Of a DNA stretch of 64,000 nucleotides, positions 34,301-44,307 are shown piece after piece; the first letter of the stretch is position 1; each line of letters opens with the position of its first letter. This DNA comes from Phaseolus vulgaris (Eukaryota; Streptophyta; Magnoliopsida; Fabales; Fabaceae). Location of the stretch: NCBI RefSeq assembly GCF_000499845.2, contig NC_023753.2, positions 22,475,932 to 22,539,931 on the forward strand. The letters are read 5' to 3'. Made by a program: the position numbers and the translations under genes. The notes under the pieces were generated by a model. That model was not told the DNA's origin. It ran no database searches and was given only the letters and a program-made list of their open reading frames with translations.

Positions 34301-35960
34301 TATGCAAAACATTGTCATAAATGTTTTCCTAAATATGCGTCATATTTAGACAATGGCGTAACAAGTTGGTCTTCCAATAAGAAAGTCCAAAAAATATACT
34401 TCTCTTTCTCCATTGTTCTGGTCTAACAATGTCAACAACATTCTTTCCCTGAGCCCTCTTACTTGTATCTATAGGATCTAATGGTTTTCCAAATGTAACA
34501 TTGACACCCTCAACTTGTTTAAATATGTCTAACTTTGACAAAGGTTCTGGTGCATCCCTTAATTCAATTGTTCCATTAAAAATATGACAATTCAATATGA
34601 ATATGTGCTCTTTATTTAAAAATTGATGGTGTCCCATAAAGCAGAATTTGCCCTTGTACAACCAACAAGAGTCTGTTTCAAAGTTACAAGTAGGGCAAGC
34701 AAGACCAGTGTACATGTTCCATCCAAACATATTACCTAGCTCAGGAAAGTCATTAATTGTCCACAACAAAGTCACTCACAATGTAAATATTTTTTTTAAT
34801 AGTCAAATGTTTGCATTCCATCAAACCATAACTCCTTTAATTCTTTCATAAGTGATTCTAAGTAAACATTAATGTCATTTCCTACCATTTGTTTTTTGGG
34901 AATTATTATGGAGAGGATAAAAGATGTTTGCTTCATACACTCCCAAGGAGGGTGATGAGGAACATTGGCCATATACTATGGCTTGTACTCATGTTTCCAT
35001 AAGGGTTGAAACCATCAACAACTAAGCCTGGTTGTACATTTCGAGAATTATTTGCAAATTTTGGATGCAATATATCAAATGTTTTCCAAGCCTCAGGATC
35101 TCTAGGATGCCTCATCAATCCATCTTGGTTATCCTTTTATGCATGTCATGTCATAGACTCGATCATCTTAGAACTCATACAATCTTTGCAATCACAATTC
35201 TAGTGGAAAATAATGCAAGATTTTTGCACATTGCTTCCTACCTTTATTTTTCCACGTAGACGTTTTGCACCGTTTACATTCTTCTAAGACTTCATTGTCT
35301 TCAATCCAATATAGCAGATAGCCTTTTAGGAAAAGTGGTATTTTGACATAATTAAGAAAAAATTTGATAATGACATTCTTCGCCTCATAGAACGAGTTAG
35401 GAAACTTCGCATGTTCAAATGCGTCCTTTAGCAAGTCTAGAATCATGGTCATTGCTTTGTCACTCATTTTAAACATGCATTTTTGATATGGTACAACTTC
35501 AACATGAATGATAACTTTGAATACTTTGTACAACCTTCATATAAGGGTTCGTTATTGTCCCATATTAGTCCTTCATCACGCACCATATTATTTTGCTGAC
35601 CATAATCTTTAGTATCCTCATCATGCTTCGCAAACCCTAACGCATTATTCAACATGTCTTCCACTGGATTTTGATATTCAATTAAATCTTCAATGAGGCA
35701 GGCAGTTGTAGCAACCATAAACTCATTTACACTTGGTCCTTCACCGTGCAAATACAAAGTTATGTAGTTTTAAGGGAAAACTCTACATGTTAAGTATTCT
35801 TGAACTACATCCCTTGTTTGTCACTTTCTGAAACCACACTTTGAACATGGAAACTTAGTTATAGAACCATTAACATGTTCAAATGAAAATTCCAAAAACA
35901 CGTTCAAACCATTGTCATATTTGATGGTGTTTTGTGATTTACAAATCCACGTTTATTAAT
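31348..35960 (-). pseudogene. CACTA TNPD-type transposase (Transposase_21), broken
   Basis: Domains on the minus strand, 5' to 3': (1) the Transpos_assoc finger, with 'FPCSKCGFRK' near 35840; (2) 'NEPLYEGCTKYSKLSFMLKL' (about 35490-35550), then 'KGYLLYWIEDNEVLEECKRC' (about 35270-35330). (3) Transposase_21, with 'MRHPRDPEAWKTFDILHP', 'GLVVDGFNPYGNMST', 'LLWTINDFPELGNMFGW' and 'RSIFFGLSYWKTNLLRH' (34329-35118); (4) DUF4218, with 'RYLGHLKLYVQSKAQP' and 'GSIAEGYLAEEIFTFCSQYM' (about 33550-33710). (5) DUF4216 at 31348-31707, with 'DPYIEVSQAEIVYYVDDEV'. Many stops and shifts, and an LTR inserted at 32475-33434, rule out activity. The family excises and reinserts CACTA elements. Confidence 0.85.
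32475..33434 (+). repeat. 960-bp LTR inserted in the CACTA transposase
   Basis: Starts TGATACAAACC and ends CTCACATCA. It has a TATA box CCTATAAATAGGG at about 32886 and is homologous along its length to the solo LTR at 38720-39618. It is followed by TG then TGGTATC, the start of a Met-tRNA primer site, before CACTA sequence resumes. So it looks like a 5' LTR whose internal region was deleted. It lacks a 5-bp target duplication. Instead an 83-bp CACTA segment is present on both sides (32391-32473 and 33444-33526). Confidence 0.8.
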
Positions 35961-36599
35961 TGGCATGACTACAATAAAACAACAAAAGAAAAAATTACTT
36001 ATATAGGAAGGGGATCATACAAATAAAATGCAAGGAGTACATATATCAAACTAAAGTTAACTGTGTTAAATGAAACATAGTTATAACTAAAAAAATACTT
36101 AACTGAAACCTACATTTAACAAACTACAACATAAGTGATGATATAATCAGGCTGTAAAACTAGTTCATTTATCAAAATAACTGATTGTTTTAATTAACAA
36201 AAAAGACAAAAAAAATCATTTTTAAATTATTTAAAAAAACTTAAATGTTTTTCAATTGATTGATACAATAAGTCAATACGTTGAAATATTTGTTGTAGTC
36301 ATCAGACTTTTATCAAAAGTTATTTCAACTTATTTAAAATACGAATCAACTAACCAAAATTAACATAGATTTGAAAAATAAACTTTCAAATGAGATTTCA
36401 AATCAGATGAACTTGGATCATAAATTGAGGCAAATTAACAATACAAAATCTACCTAACTAGACACAGACAACAACAACAGATTTAAAAATCATAAAAGTC
36501 ACTTTGTTCAACATAATCCTCATTCTAAAAACTTAATGTGGATCATACTCTTCTACATTACTTAAAACACACTATTGGTCAACGTATTTAAAAAAAAAA

Positions 36600-37350
36600 C
36601 TATTTTGAAAACAAACTCCATGCATACGTTGGGACTAATTGGAGGTCATGCATTGGTAGTAGAAGATCCACAATTGTTTATTGTGTCTTCTTAGGAAATT
36701 GATTAATTTCCTAGAAAGCAAAGAGACAACAAACTTCTTAGGAAATTGATTAATTTCCTAGAAAGCAAAGCGACAACAAATTATAAGTGAATCTTCAACT
36801 AAGGTAGAATACATATTTTTAGCCTTCGTGTCAAATGAAATTACATGGTGGAGAAATTTGTTAACAAAATTTCAATATTACAACACCATATGTTGTTTAG
36901 TGTGATAACAAAACAACTATTCATATTTCTATCAATCCAACTTACCATTAAAAAATAATGCATCTTGAAATTGATTTATACTACGTTCGAGAACAAGTTG
37001 ATAAAGGAACTCTGTAAGATGTTTCATGTAAAAAAAAAACACCATAAGTTTAACTTCACAGCATATTTTAACAAATATGGGAATTGCAAATAGGTTTCTC
37101 CCAACTTAAAAGGGGGTGTAATTGCCTTACCTATTTTTAATGTTCTGTTTGTTCTCTTCTTTCTTCTTTCGCGATATATAAGTCTTTAGGCTTTTGTATC
37201 TTTTCAATCAAGAATATCATAGTTTTTCCTTTACCTTTTTTCGTTTCCTTTTTTTTTCTTCTGTGCACATATGCATATAATATTGATATTGATTAGATTT
37301 GAAGTATTGGTGGTTAGAGAAACCAATGTAATATTCACATAAAATAACAG
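36600..37350 (+). mobile_element. Copia RNase H end plus 3' LTR start
   Basis: Frames at 36780-37060 read 'SSTKVEYIFLAFVSNEITWW' and, after a shift, 'CDNKTTIHISINPTYH' and 'IDLYYVREQVDKGTL'. These are the copia RNase H C-terminus and the conserved tail. A polypurine tract, AAAAGGGGG (37108-37116), leads to an LTR start TGTAATTGCC at 37117. The LTR end was not defined; 37350 is approximate. A 47-bp tandem duplication in the upstream coding part is listed separately. Confidence 0.7.
36687..36780. repeat. 47-bp tandem duplication with palindromic core
   Basis: Two adjacent copies start at 36687 and 36734. Each contains the perfect inverted repeat AGGAAATTGATTAATTTCCT. They differ at one base (GAGAC against GCGAC). 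The unit codes for the LIS..SK.Q block of copia RNase H. Confidence 0.85.
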
Positions 37351-38285
37351 TTCTAATAGAAATTGCTATTATATTCACCTAAATCTATTAGGATGAATAA
37401 TGCACTTATTCATATTTACTCTATTTTCATCTTTTTTTACTTTGCTTTTGAAACTACTCTCCTTGTTTTACTCCTACCGTTTGTAACTGCAACACATTAT
37501 CTACATAGTGTTTCTTTTCCTACCACCTCTATACAAATTATAATTGCATTCATATCACCACATTAGTACCTTGATTGTCCTTATTTGTGATGTTTTCACC
37601 ACCACCTAGTGTCTCCCTCTTATTACTTTCTCAGTAGCTACAAAACATCCTTGTTTTAGATTAATGCACTAAAATAATATTAAGTGTATTTTTCTACATC
37701 AATTTTCACCATAACTAATATATAAAAGTTTTTTCTAGTATATTTTTATAATATTTTTTCTTCTTATTTTATTGTATTATATCAGTTTTTATTCTACCCA
37801 TGTAATATGTTCTTTATATCGTAATAGTGACTTTTGCTACTTTTATAATTTGTCTCACTTGTAAAACATAAAAAAGTTATTTTATACTTTACCATTATAA
37901 TGAAAAAAAATTGCAAAATATATAACTTTATGTCTCATAATGGAACTCATTTAAAATATAATAGGATTCTTTTATAAATTTCTTGAATTGGAACTCATTT
38001 AAAATATAATAGGATTCTTTTATAAATTTCTTGGATTGTAGATATGTTGTGTATTTCTTTAAAATATTTGATTACTACCATTATACAACAACAACTTGCA
38101 TGTCTTTTGATGCTTATTTGTAACTAAGAAAAATAGGAAAAAGTTTTTGAATCTGAAATTGAAATGATCAAATTTATTTGTTATTCTACCATGGGTTCAC
38201 AAATATATTTGAGGGAGCTCCAACTTTTTTTACATATTATTGTTGTGTTTTAGGCTCTTATCATCAACTTGATCGACAACACTTT
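37351..38285. other. AT-rich non-coding region with a 48-bp tandem duplication
   Basis: No gene. At 37942-38037 a 48-bp unit starting GGAACTCATTTAAAATATAA occurs twice in tandem with one or two differences. Confidence 0.6.
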
Positions 38286-38360
38286 AGGTTGTGTTTGGAT
38301 TTGAGAGAATGAATGTGTGAGGATTTGAGAGAATGAATGTGTGAGGATTTGAGAGGAAAG
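38286..38360. repeat. Short GTTTGGATTTGAG repeat
   Basis: A 24-bp unit, GAATGAATGTGTGAGGATTT with GAGA, occurs twice after 'GTTGTGTTTGGATTTGAG'. The opening word resembles the one at 63452, suggesting two members of one small dispersed family. Confidence 0.45.
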
Positions 38361-38439
38361 TGTGAAAAAAGTGAGTGTGCTTGATAGTCGAGTAATGACA
38401 GTCAGACAGGTAATACAATCGTGGACACAACATGTCCGC

Positions 38440-39920
38440 CTACGTGTAATGAAGTAGTCTGTCATTCATAGTCAAACTACCTACATTTCTTACATTTTGA
38501 CCTTGTATGTCTTCTCTTGTCATGGTTGACATGACCTCTTGACGATCAAAATGTAAGTTCTCAGGGATGGTTCCAGGGATTAACAAAACACCGTGATATT
38601 GTAGATTAGTCACGTTCATCCAATCTTTATGTCTTATTATAATCTTGTGTGTGTTGATCCGAGTAGAAAGGTAACCTTGTGTCGTCAGATGAAGATTTGA
38701 ATAAAAAACTCTTACAAGGTGATGCAAACCAAGCCAACAAGGAGATGACCAAGAATGCACACTATGAGAAGTCATCTCAACAATGAAGTAAAGACCTCAC
38801 CAAGGATTTAGCATACCTCACCAGAGGAAGAAATGGACGCAAACCAGAGCATCTAATGTACTTTCTGCTGGTCTTCTTAAAGAATAAAACAAGTTGTAAA
38901 TAAATTGGGCTCACTTTAGGGGTCCAAATAGCAAAGATAGGCTAGAATAAGGTGCCTTTAGCATAATAGGGGGTGTAGGTATCATTTTAGCTTGTTCCTA
39001 GCCCTTTAGGAAGGCAATTTGACCTAGTTTCTAGAAGGACAGGCCTAGGATGCAGGTTTGACTTAGTTAAACCCTAAGGCTGCCCATTTTTTTCCCTTTT
39101 CCCATCCTACCCCTCTTGCTTGTTTTCCAAGACTCCTTCACCTATAAATAGGAGGCCTACCCATTGTATTTAACATGTTGAAATTGAATAGAAAAGTTAC
39201 ACTGCACAAATATTGTGAAAGCTGGAGTGAGTATTGTCTCCTCTTCCTTTTGGTCTTACATTGAAGAGAATGAAACTCTCAAGTGGCGACCTAACACTTA
39301 TCTTGGTGGTTTCCACCCACCAAGTGGCGTGACCACCCACCACCATCTCCATAAGTTTCTTCTTTCATTTCCTTCATGTTTCCTTTCCATTGATGTTTCC
39401 TAGCTTTCTTCTTTATTTCCGCAATTTGCATACATTCTCACCATACAATGTCTTTTATCTTTGCCTTTGTGAAATGCACCTTCACACCTACTTAACTACT
39501 TGGTTAAGTTAGTGTCTAGTGGGAATTTTCTTAAGGTCATCACCATTAACTCCTAAAATCTCAATCTTAAAGTAAAGTGTCACTTTAAATGAAAACATCT
39601 AAAAATCAACTCACATCACAAGGTCCTCATAATATGAAAGTCTTAGATTAAGACATGGTTCCAGTTCTTGGAAATTCAAATGTTGTTGGAAGTCAAACCT
39701 AGATGTGGCATAAAAAAGGAAAATTCATCACTTTTGGTGATATGACTAGTCTGCCGTGAAAGTTTTTCTCGAATGCAACCATCTGATGTTTCATTTGGAA
39801 AAATCATGAATAATCCAAAATACCTTGTTTGTTCACTGTTTGGGTAGTATGAAGTACACCATCATCTGTTGCGGCTTTACCTTTACGAGTTCTTTGCCTC
39901 TTCATCGATGAAGATGCCAT
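38440..39920 (-). pseudogene. Transposase_32-like gene interrupted by a solo LTR
   Basis: Minus strand. The start ATG is near 39918, with a basic leader 'MASSSMKRQRTRKGKA'. A shifted frame reads 'LNFQELEPCLNLRLSYYED' up to the LTR at 39618. On the other side, at 38719 and below, the frame resumes with 'LVRVFYSNLHLTTQGYL', then 'IIIRHKDWMNVTNL' and 'DRQEVMSTMTREDIQGQN'. The LVR.FYSNL block also occurs in the copia 3' ORF at 14505-15110. Such proteins are common around plant transposons and their role is unknown. The target duplication CAAGG codes for the residues at the split. Confidence 0.6.
38720..39618 (+). repeat. Solo LTR, 899 bp, with perfect 5-bp target duplication
   Basis: Begins TGATGCAAACC and ends CTCACATCA, with TGATG/CATCA terminal inversion. 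It is flanked by CAAGG at 38715-38719 and 39619-39623. A TATA box CCTATAAATAGGA lies at about 39141. Homologous to 32475-33434. No internal region remains, so LTR-LTR recombination removed the element body. Confidence 0.9.
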
Positions 39921-40377
39921 ATATAGTAAACTTAAAAGCTATTAGCAAAAAGTTTATTAGAAAATAAAACATAAAACATATGAAACGTAATAGTAAACAA
40001 AGAAAACAAGTGTCAATTAAACATAATTAAGGTTCACACCAAATTAATAAGGTTTAAGGTTTACATAACAATAAGATTAAACCTATAGTTCAAAACAATA
40101 AAAGACATAATTGTTAAGTTCAATTAAAATACAACTTCATCACAATTACAATACAATAAAACACAATTTAAGGGCATCGAGTTATAAACTTAAATAACTT
40201 TGTCATCCTCCACTCTTTTGATATACCAAATAGTCGTTTCATTATATTTGCATTGTTACACAGAAAATCGTAGCATTAGTCCAAGATACTATCATCCGAA
40301 ATGCTTAGATCAACAAGCATAAACCATATGTCTAACTTTGAGTACTAGTATAAAGTTGTTTGACATTCATGGTGTAC
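39921..40377. other. Spacer between the Transposase_32-like gene and Harbinger
   Basis: A-rich, no coding signal seen. Confidence 0.4.
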
Positions 40378-41095
40378 ATGTTAACCATATAGGTGATTAT
40401 ATCGTCTTATTTCCCCAATTACATCTTGTGAAGCGATGGCTTGTATACGAGCAATGCCTACAAACTCTGAAGCCACATCATTTCCTTCTTTCATGTATTG
40501 CACGACATGTCCAAGGTTAGCATTCAACATAGAAACTTGTGATTGAATTACATACACCATAGGTGATTTCCTCTTTGAGCCCATGGATAAGGTGCTACCA
40601 CCAGATGGTGCAGATAGCGCAGATGGAGTGTTAGATGGAATTTCAGTTGATTCAACATTTCTAGGAGGTGAGTGGTGGGCATCCTCCTCCACAACATCAA
40701 ACTCGTGATGCTCCAGTATGTACACCACATTATCAGATAGGTCGACACTGAAATGTGGCGAGTCCATGGGTGTATTTACGTGTCGAGTTGTCCTTACCCA
40801 ACTACCAGTGGCTTTGCCGTGTGATCATAACTCCTCCATCAGATCATAATTGTGGATGGAATTGGCATGCCATTTAGCGACGGAGAGCTTCACCTACAAA
40901 CATGTCATATTGTTATAGTACAAATAAAGGTCATTTGATAATGGAAAAATATGTTAACATTATTTATTATGTTACCTTGATCAAGTCATCTCATTCTTCG
41001 TCTTCTGCCTCATTAGGTTTGGTGGTTTCATGGACCTCCATCAATTATCGAACCTCTTCGTGCCTGCTCCACCATTGCACAAAGAAGAGTTAAAT
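40378..41095 (-). pseudogene. PIF/Harbinger Myb/SANT-like partner protein
   Basis: Minus-strand frame 40381-40767 carries an acidic/Ser-rich linker ('HHSPPRNVESTEIPSN'), a basic 'GSKRKSP' and a helical tail ('SMLNANLGHVVQYMKEGNDV'). Upstream, around 40780-40900, another stretch reads 'WHANSIHNYDLMEEL' and 'SHGKATGSWVRTT'. This matches the end of the plant Myb_DNA-bind_3 domain (family knowledge). Such proteins accompany PIF/Harbinger transposases and help them reach DNA and the nucleus. It has stops, and a likely intron around 40900-40980. Confidence 0.6.
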
Positions 41096-41229
41096 CCATA
41101 TTTGTCATCCATTTTATAAGTTCTCTAAAACAGCAAATGAATTTGGAACAACACTTTTACCGTGATCCATCTAAACAAACTAATTCAAGTTAGGAGCAAA
41201 AACAATATCAAATATATAAAACACAATTT

Positions 41230-42626
41230 ATTGCATGAAATTAATTTGTTACATAATGTTGTCACATTTCGTTCGTTATAGTGTCCCTAATTTATGAACC
41301 TAGCCTATAATCATCCTCACGAAATTGAGTAGCTGAAACTTATAAATCTTGTTCCACCAATTCACGATCTACTTTTCAATGAAAGACTCATTATTGCCCA
41401 CCCTGTGAAGAAAGTTGTGGAGCATACAACAAGTTAAAACGATGTTCGTCATAGTTTTGACATTGTAATGTGCCTCGATCCCACTAGCTATAATTGGAAA
41501 ATGTTTTTTTGACACCAAAAGTCCTCTCAATTACATTTATAAGCAACTAATGTCTATGATTAACAACTCTCGCACATTTTGTGGACCTCTTCGATGATAC
41601 TCTTTCAAATGGTATCATTCCTCGTGATATGGTGTCAATTTTTTGGTTTTAACATAAAACTTGCATCGCCAAGATAGTAATTTCCTACAAACATTGTGGA
41701 AACATGCATTAGTCTTGAGTAGTATCACACAATTTATTGTTATGCACACTCAAACACTTTGAAATGACCTTCCAAAATAACCAAGGGATTCTGTCATATC
41801 AATGCGTCATTCAATATCCTTGAATCTGAGGCAGTTCCTTCCCACCCAGCCAAGACGTATGTGAATTTCATGTCAAAATCACAACCTACGAATACATTTT
41901 GAGTTGGTCAATCTTTTCTACCTTGATAACGAAGTGCCTTAGTATATGGGACTCTGACAGTGTATTAGTGTCATATATAGCCCCTAAACAATCCTAATAC
42001 AAACCAAAATTCTAAATTTTTCAATAACTCAAATACAACAAACATTATTACAAATTAAAATTAATTTTGTCATAAACGAACCTTAAAATAAGGATAAAAT
42101 TGGTTGCTATTTAAGATTTGTGCTTGAACAACACTACCGCCAGGTTGATTTAAGAAATCTCCTTCCAACCTCAAAATCGCAATCAAAACATTATGTCCAA
42201 TAATGTGGAGAAATTTCGCAACTTGTTTTTCCATGGTTGATCGATATGTATCTTTAACAAGTTCAGATTGTCTAATTCGTTGACATAATTGAATGAATGC
42301 TTTGGGTCCTATGCGAATAATGTCACGAGAGCATTTAATGTGCACCAAGTACTCCATCAATTTTTGTTTGTGACACTCTTTTTGTGGTTCAAACTTAGTA
42401 ATAGAGTTTGTTGTATCACTTAACATACTTCAGAATTTCAATCCAAAACCCACTATGCAAAGGGTTTTGACGGAGACAACTTATGTATTTTTTTGTATTT
42501 GTTGTTCTATTTGGGAAATTAGATTCATGTTGCATCGAGCAACATCGTTATAAATTGCAATAGTGTCTTCAAAATTTTCGACCCCTCCTTCTCATTATGT
42601 AGATATGAATTGTTATTGTTATCCAT
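41230..42626 (-). pseudogene. PIF/Harbinger transposase, broken
   Basis: Minus strand, starting near an ATG at 42626 with an Asn-rich leader. The intact frame 42070-42426 has 'CSRDIIRIGPKAFIQLCQRI', then 'TYRSTMEKQVAKFLHIIGHN'. These are the helical N-terminal region of plant Harbinger (HTH-like) transposases. Further 3', around 41640-41680, 'YYLGDASFMLKPKN' corresponds to the second catalytic-Asp block. 'IERTFGVKKT'-like sequence near 41480-41520 is the third. Stops and shifts occur throughout. The family inserts into TTA/TAA-type targets; I could not identify the terminal repeats. Confidence 0.75.
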
Positions 42627-43418
42627 TATCGATACACTGAACTAGGGTTATGGTTACGGTTCTAACTACCATAATAACTAACTATATTAATGCACACAAA
42701 TTAATTTATAAATAAGTATATATAACATTTAAATTTTAATAGTATATCAACATAATATAACACATGAAAAATATATTCATATAAACATATCAATAAATTC
42801 AATATAAAGATAAGAATAAATATTTCTTAAATATTAGACATATACTAGAAAATTATAAACAGAAACAATAACCATAAAATAATAGAAAACACAAAAATAT
42901 AAAATTATACTCCGGGAATAATCCTTGTAGCAACTATACTTGTAATAATACAACTTGTGGTAATACAAAAATAAGAAATACTACTACGAGAAAAATTTAA
43001 CCATCATGAGTAATTAAAATAGAAAAAAATTTAATACAAAATTATGATGAACTAAATTATAACTCATAAACATAACAGTTATACCGAAAGACACAACCAT
43101 AAATGATATAAAAACAGAATTTCAAATAATTTTTTAAAATTTTAAACATATGCTATAAAATTATAAAATAAATCAGATCTTAAATAAAAAAATATTATTA
43201 ATGGAATATAAACATTACTATTAAAAAAAATGTAACCATCATTAGTAGTTAAAATAGAAACAAATTTAATAAATAAATTATAATGAAATAAATTATACTT
43301 CATAAACATAGTAATTATACATAAAAGTATATTAATATAAACACAACAACAAATTACATAAAAACAAAACTTCAAATAATTTCTTAAAATATTAAACATA
43401 TACTATAAAATTATAAAA

Positions 43419-43423
43419 TAAAT
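43419..43423. repeat. Target-site duplication of the Tat element (left copy)
   Basis: TAAAT directly precedes the LTR; the same five bases follow the other LTR at 52618-52622. Confidence 0.85.
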
Positions 43424-43915
43424 TGTACCTGTATGCATGACGGGGCCCAGGTAATACCTATCCACTGGGTACACAATTCGCTGACGTGTCGATGGTCTTC
43501 CAATTCCTTGATGTTCTTCCTCTCGCTATGTGTGCTCCGTCGGTCGGGGGTATTTGCAATTGCACTCCGACGCTCAAGTCAGTGCTAGTATTTATGGTGT
43601 GTTCTCGTAAAATATGAAAAATGTACCTTTTTCCCCCTCAGAAGTTCTATTTATAGGTCGACTTATGAGCCTTTACCTGTGTGGGCTGGACACTATTAGA
43701 ACATGGGTCAGTTGATTAGAACATGTGTAATGGTTCCCTGAAATCATGAGAGTGTATCCTTTGGTTTATCGTTACCTTGAGATATTTACCCAAGTATTTC
43801 GAAGCATGTCTTTGACTCATCCAAGTTCAGTTGTAATTGCTTCTTTATTATGTACTTATTATGTTGTAAATGTTATTTGACCTGGCCTTCGGTCATCCGG
43901 GGTCCGACCGGTACA
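43424..43915 (-). repeat. 3' LTR of the Tat element
   Basis: 492 bp. It shares with the 28759-29281 LTR the block GCACTCCGACGCTCAAGTCA (43562-43581), read here on the opposite strand. Confidence 0.9.
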
Positions 43916-44186
43916 CTTGCCTCCCAAGTTCGAAGAGATTCATTTCTGAAGAGTCGTGTAGGATGGTTGGGGTTCTGAAGGTTGTGCGTGATTGCTGGCA
44001 GCATTGAATGCATGGTAAAGATGTGACGTTTGGAAGAGCCATCGTTTCATGATATCCTTTTCATCAGATGCATTCAATGGTGAAGATTTCGTGTCGTGTT
44101 GTATGCCGAGTGACTCTGACCATTGGATTTTGTTAGATCTAATGGTGTTGGACGAATGGTAGAGTATTCTCTCTCCTACTCTGTTG

Positions 44187-44200
44187 GCTATAAATAGCGC
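44187..44200 (+). promoter_or_regulatory. TATA box of the antisense gene
   Basis: GGCTATAAATAGCG lies about 115 nt upstream of the ATG at 44308, on the strand opposite to the retroelement's own genes. The intervening leader is pyrimidine-rich, as is common in plant 5' UTRs. Confidence 0.65.
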
Positions 44201-44307
44201 TTCATTGGTGCGTGGAAAGGTTTACGTTTTCTCTCTTCTTTCAAATATTGTGTCATCTACTCCGACTGCCAAGTTTATTGCTTTGAATTGTCAGGTTGAG
44301 GTTAGTA

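Larger units (their letters stand above)
10744..36300 (-). mobile_element. CACTA (En/Spm) transposon, split by nested insertions
   Basis: Minus-strand parts appear in the order expected for one CACTA element. The TNPD transposase gene is at 31348-35960, followed by a second gene of the Transposase_24 type. The first half of that gene lies at 30613-31300 and the second half at 11080-11988. The intervening 18.6 kb is made of LTR elements. The right terminus at 10744 reads TACTACAAAAGAAATG, close to the family's CACTACAAGAAAA end. The left terminus was not located securely; 36300 is a rough limit between TNPD and the copia remnant. Treating the two halves as one element is inference from matching order, strand and domain continuity. 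Confidence 0.6.

Noticed and set aside
36283..36297. TTTGTTGTAGT as the left CACTA terminus
   Set aside because: Only about seven bases match the terminus at 10744, and no 3-bp target duplication pairs with the other end.
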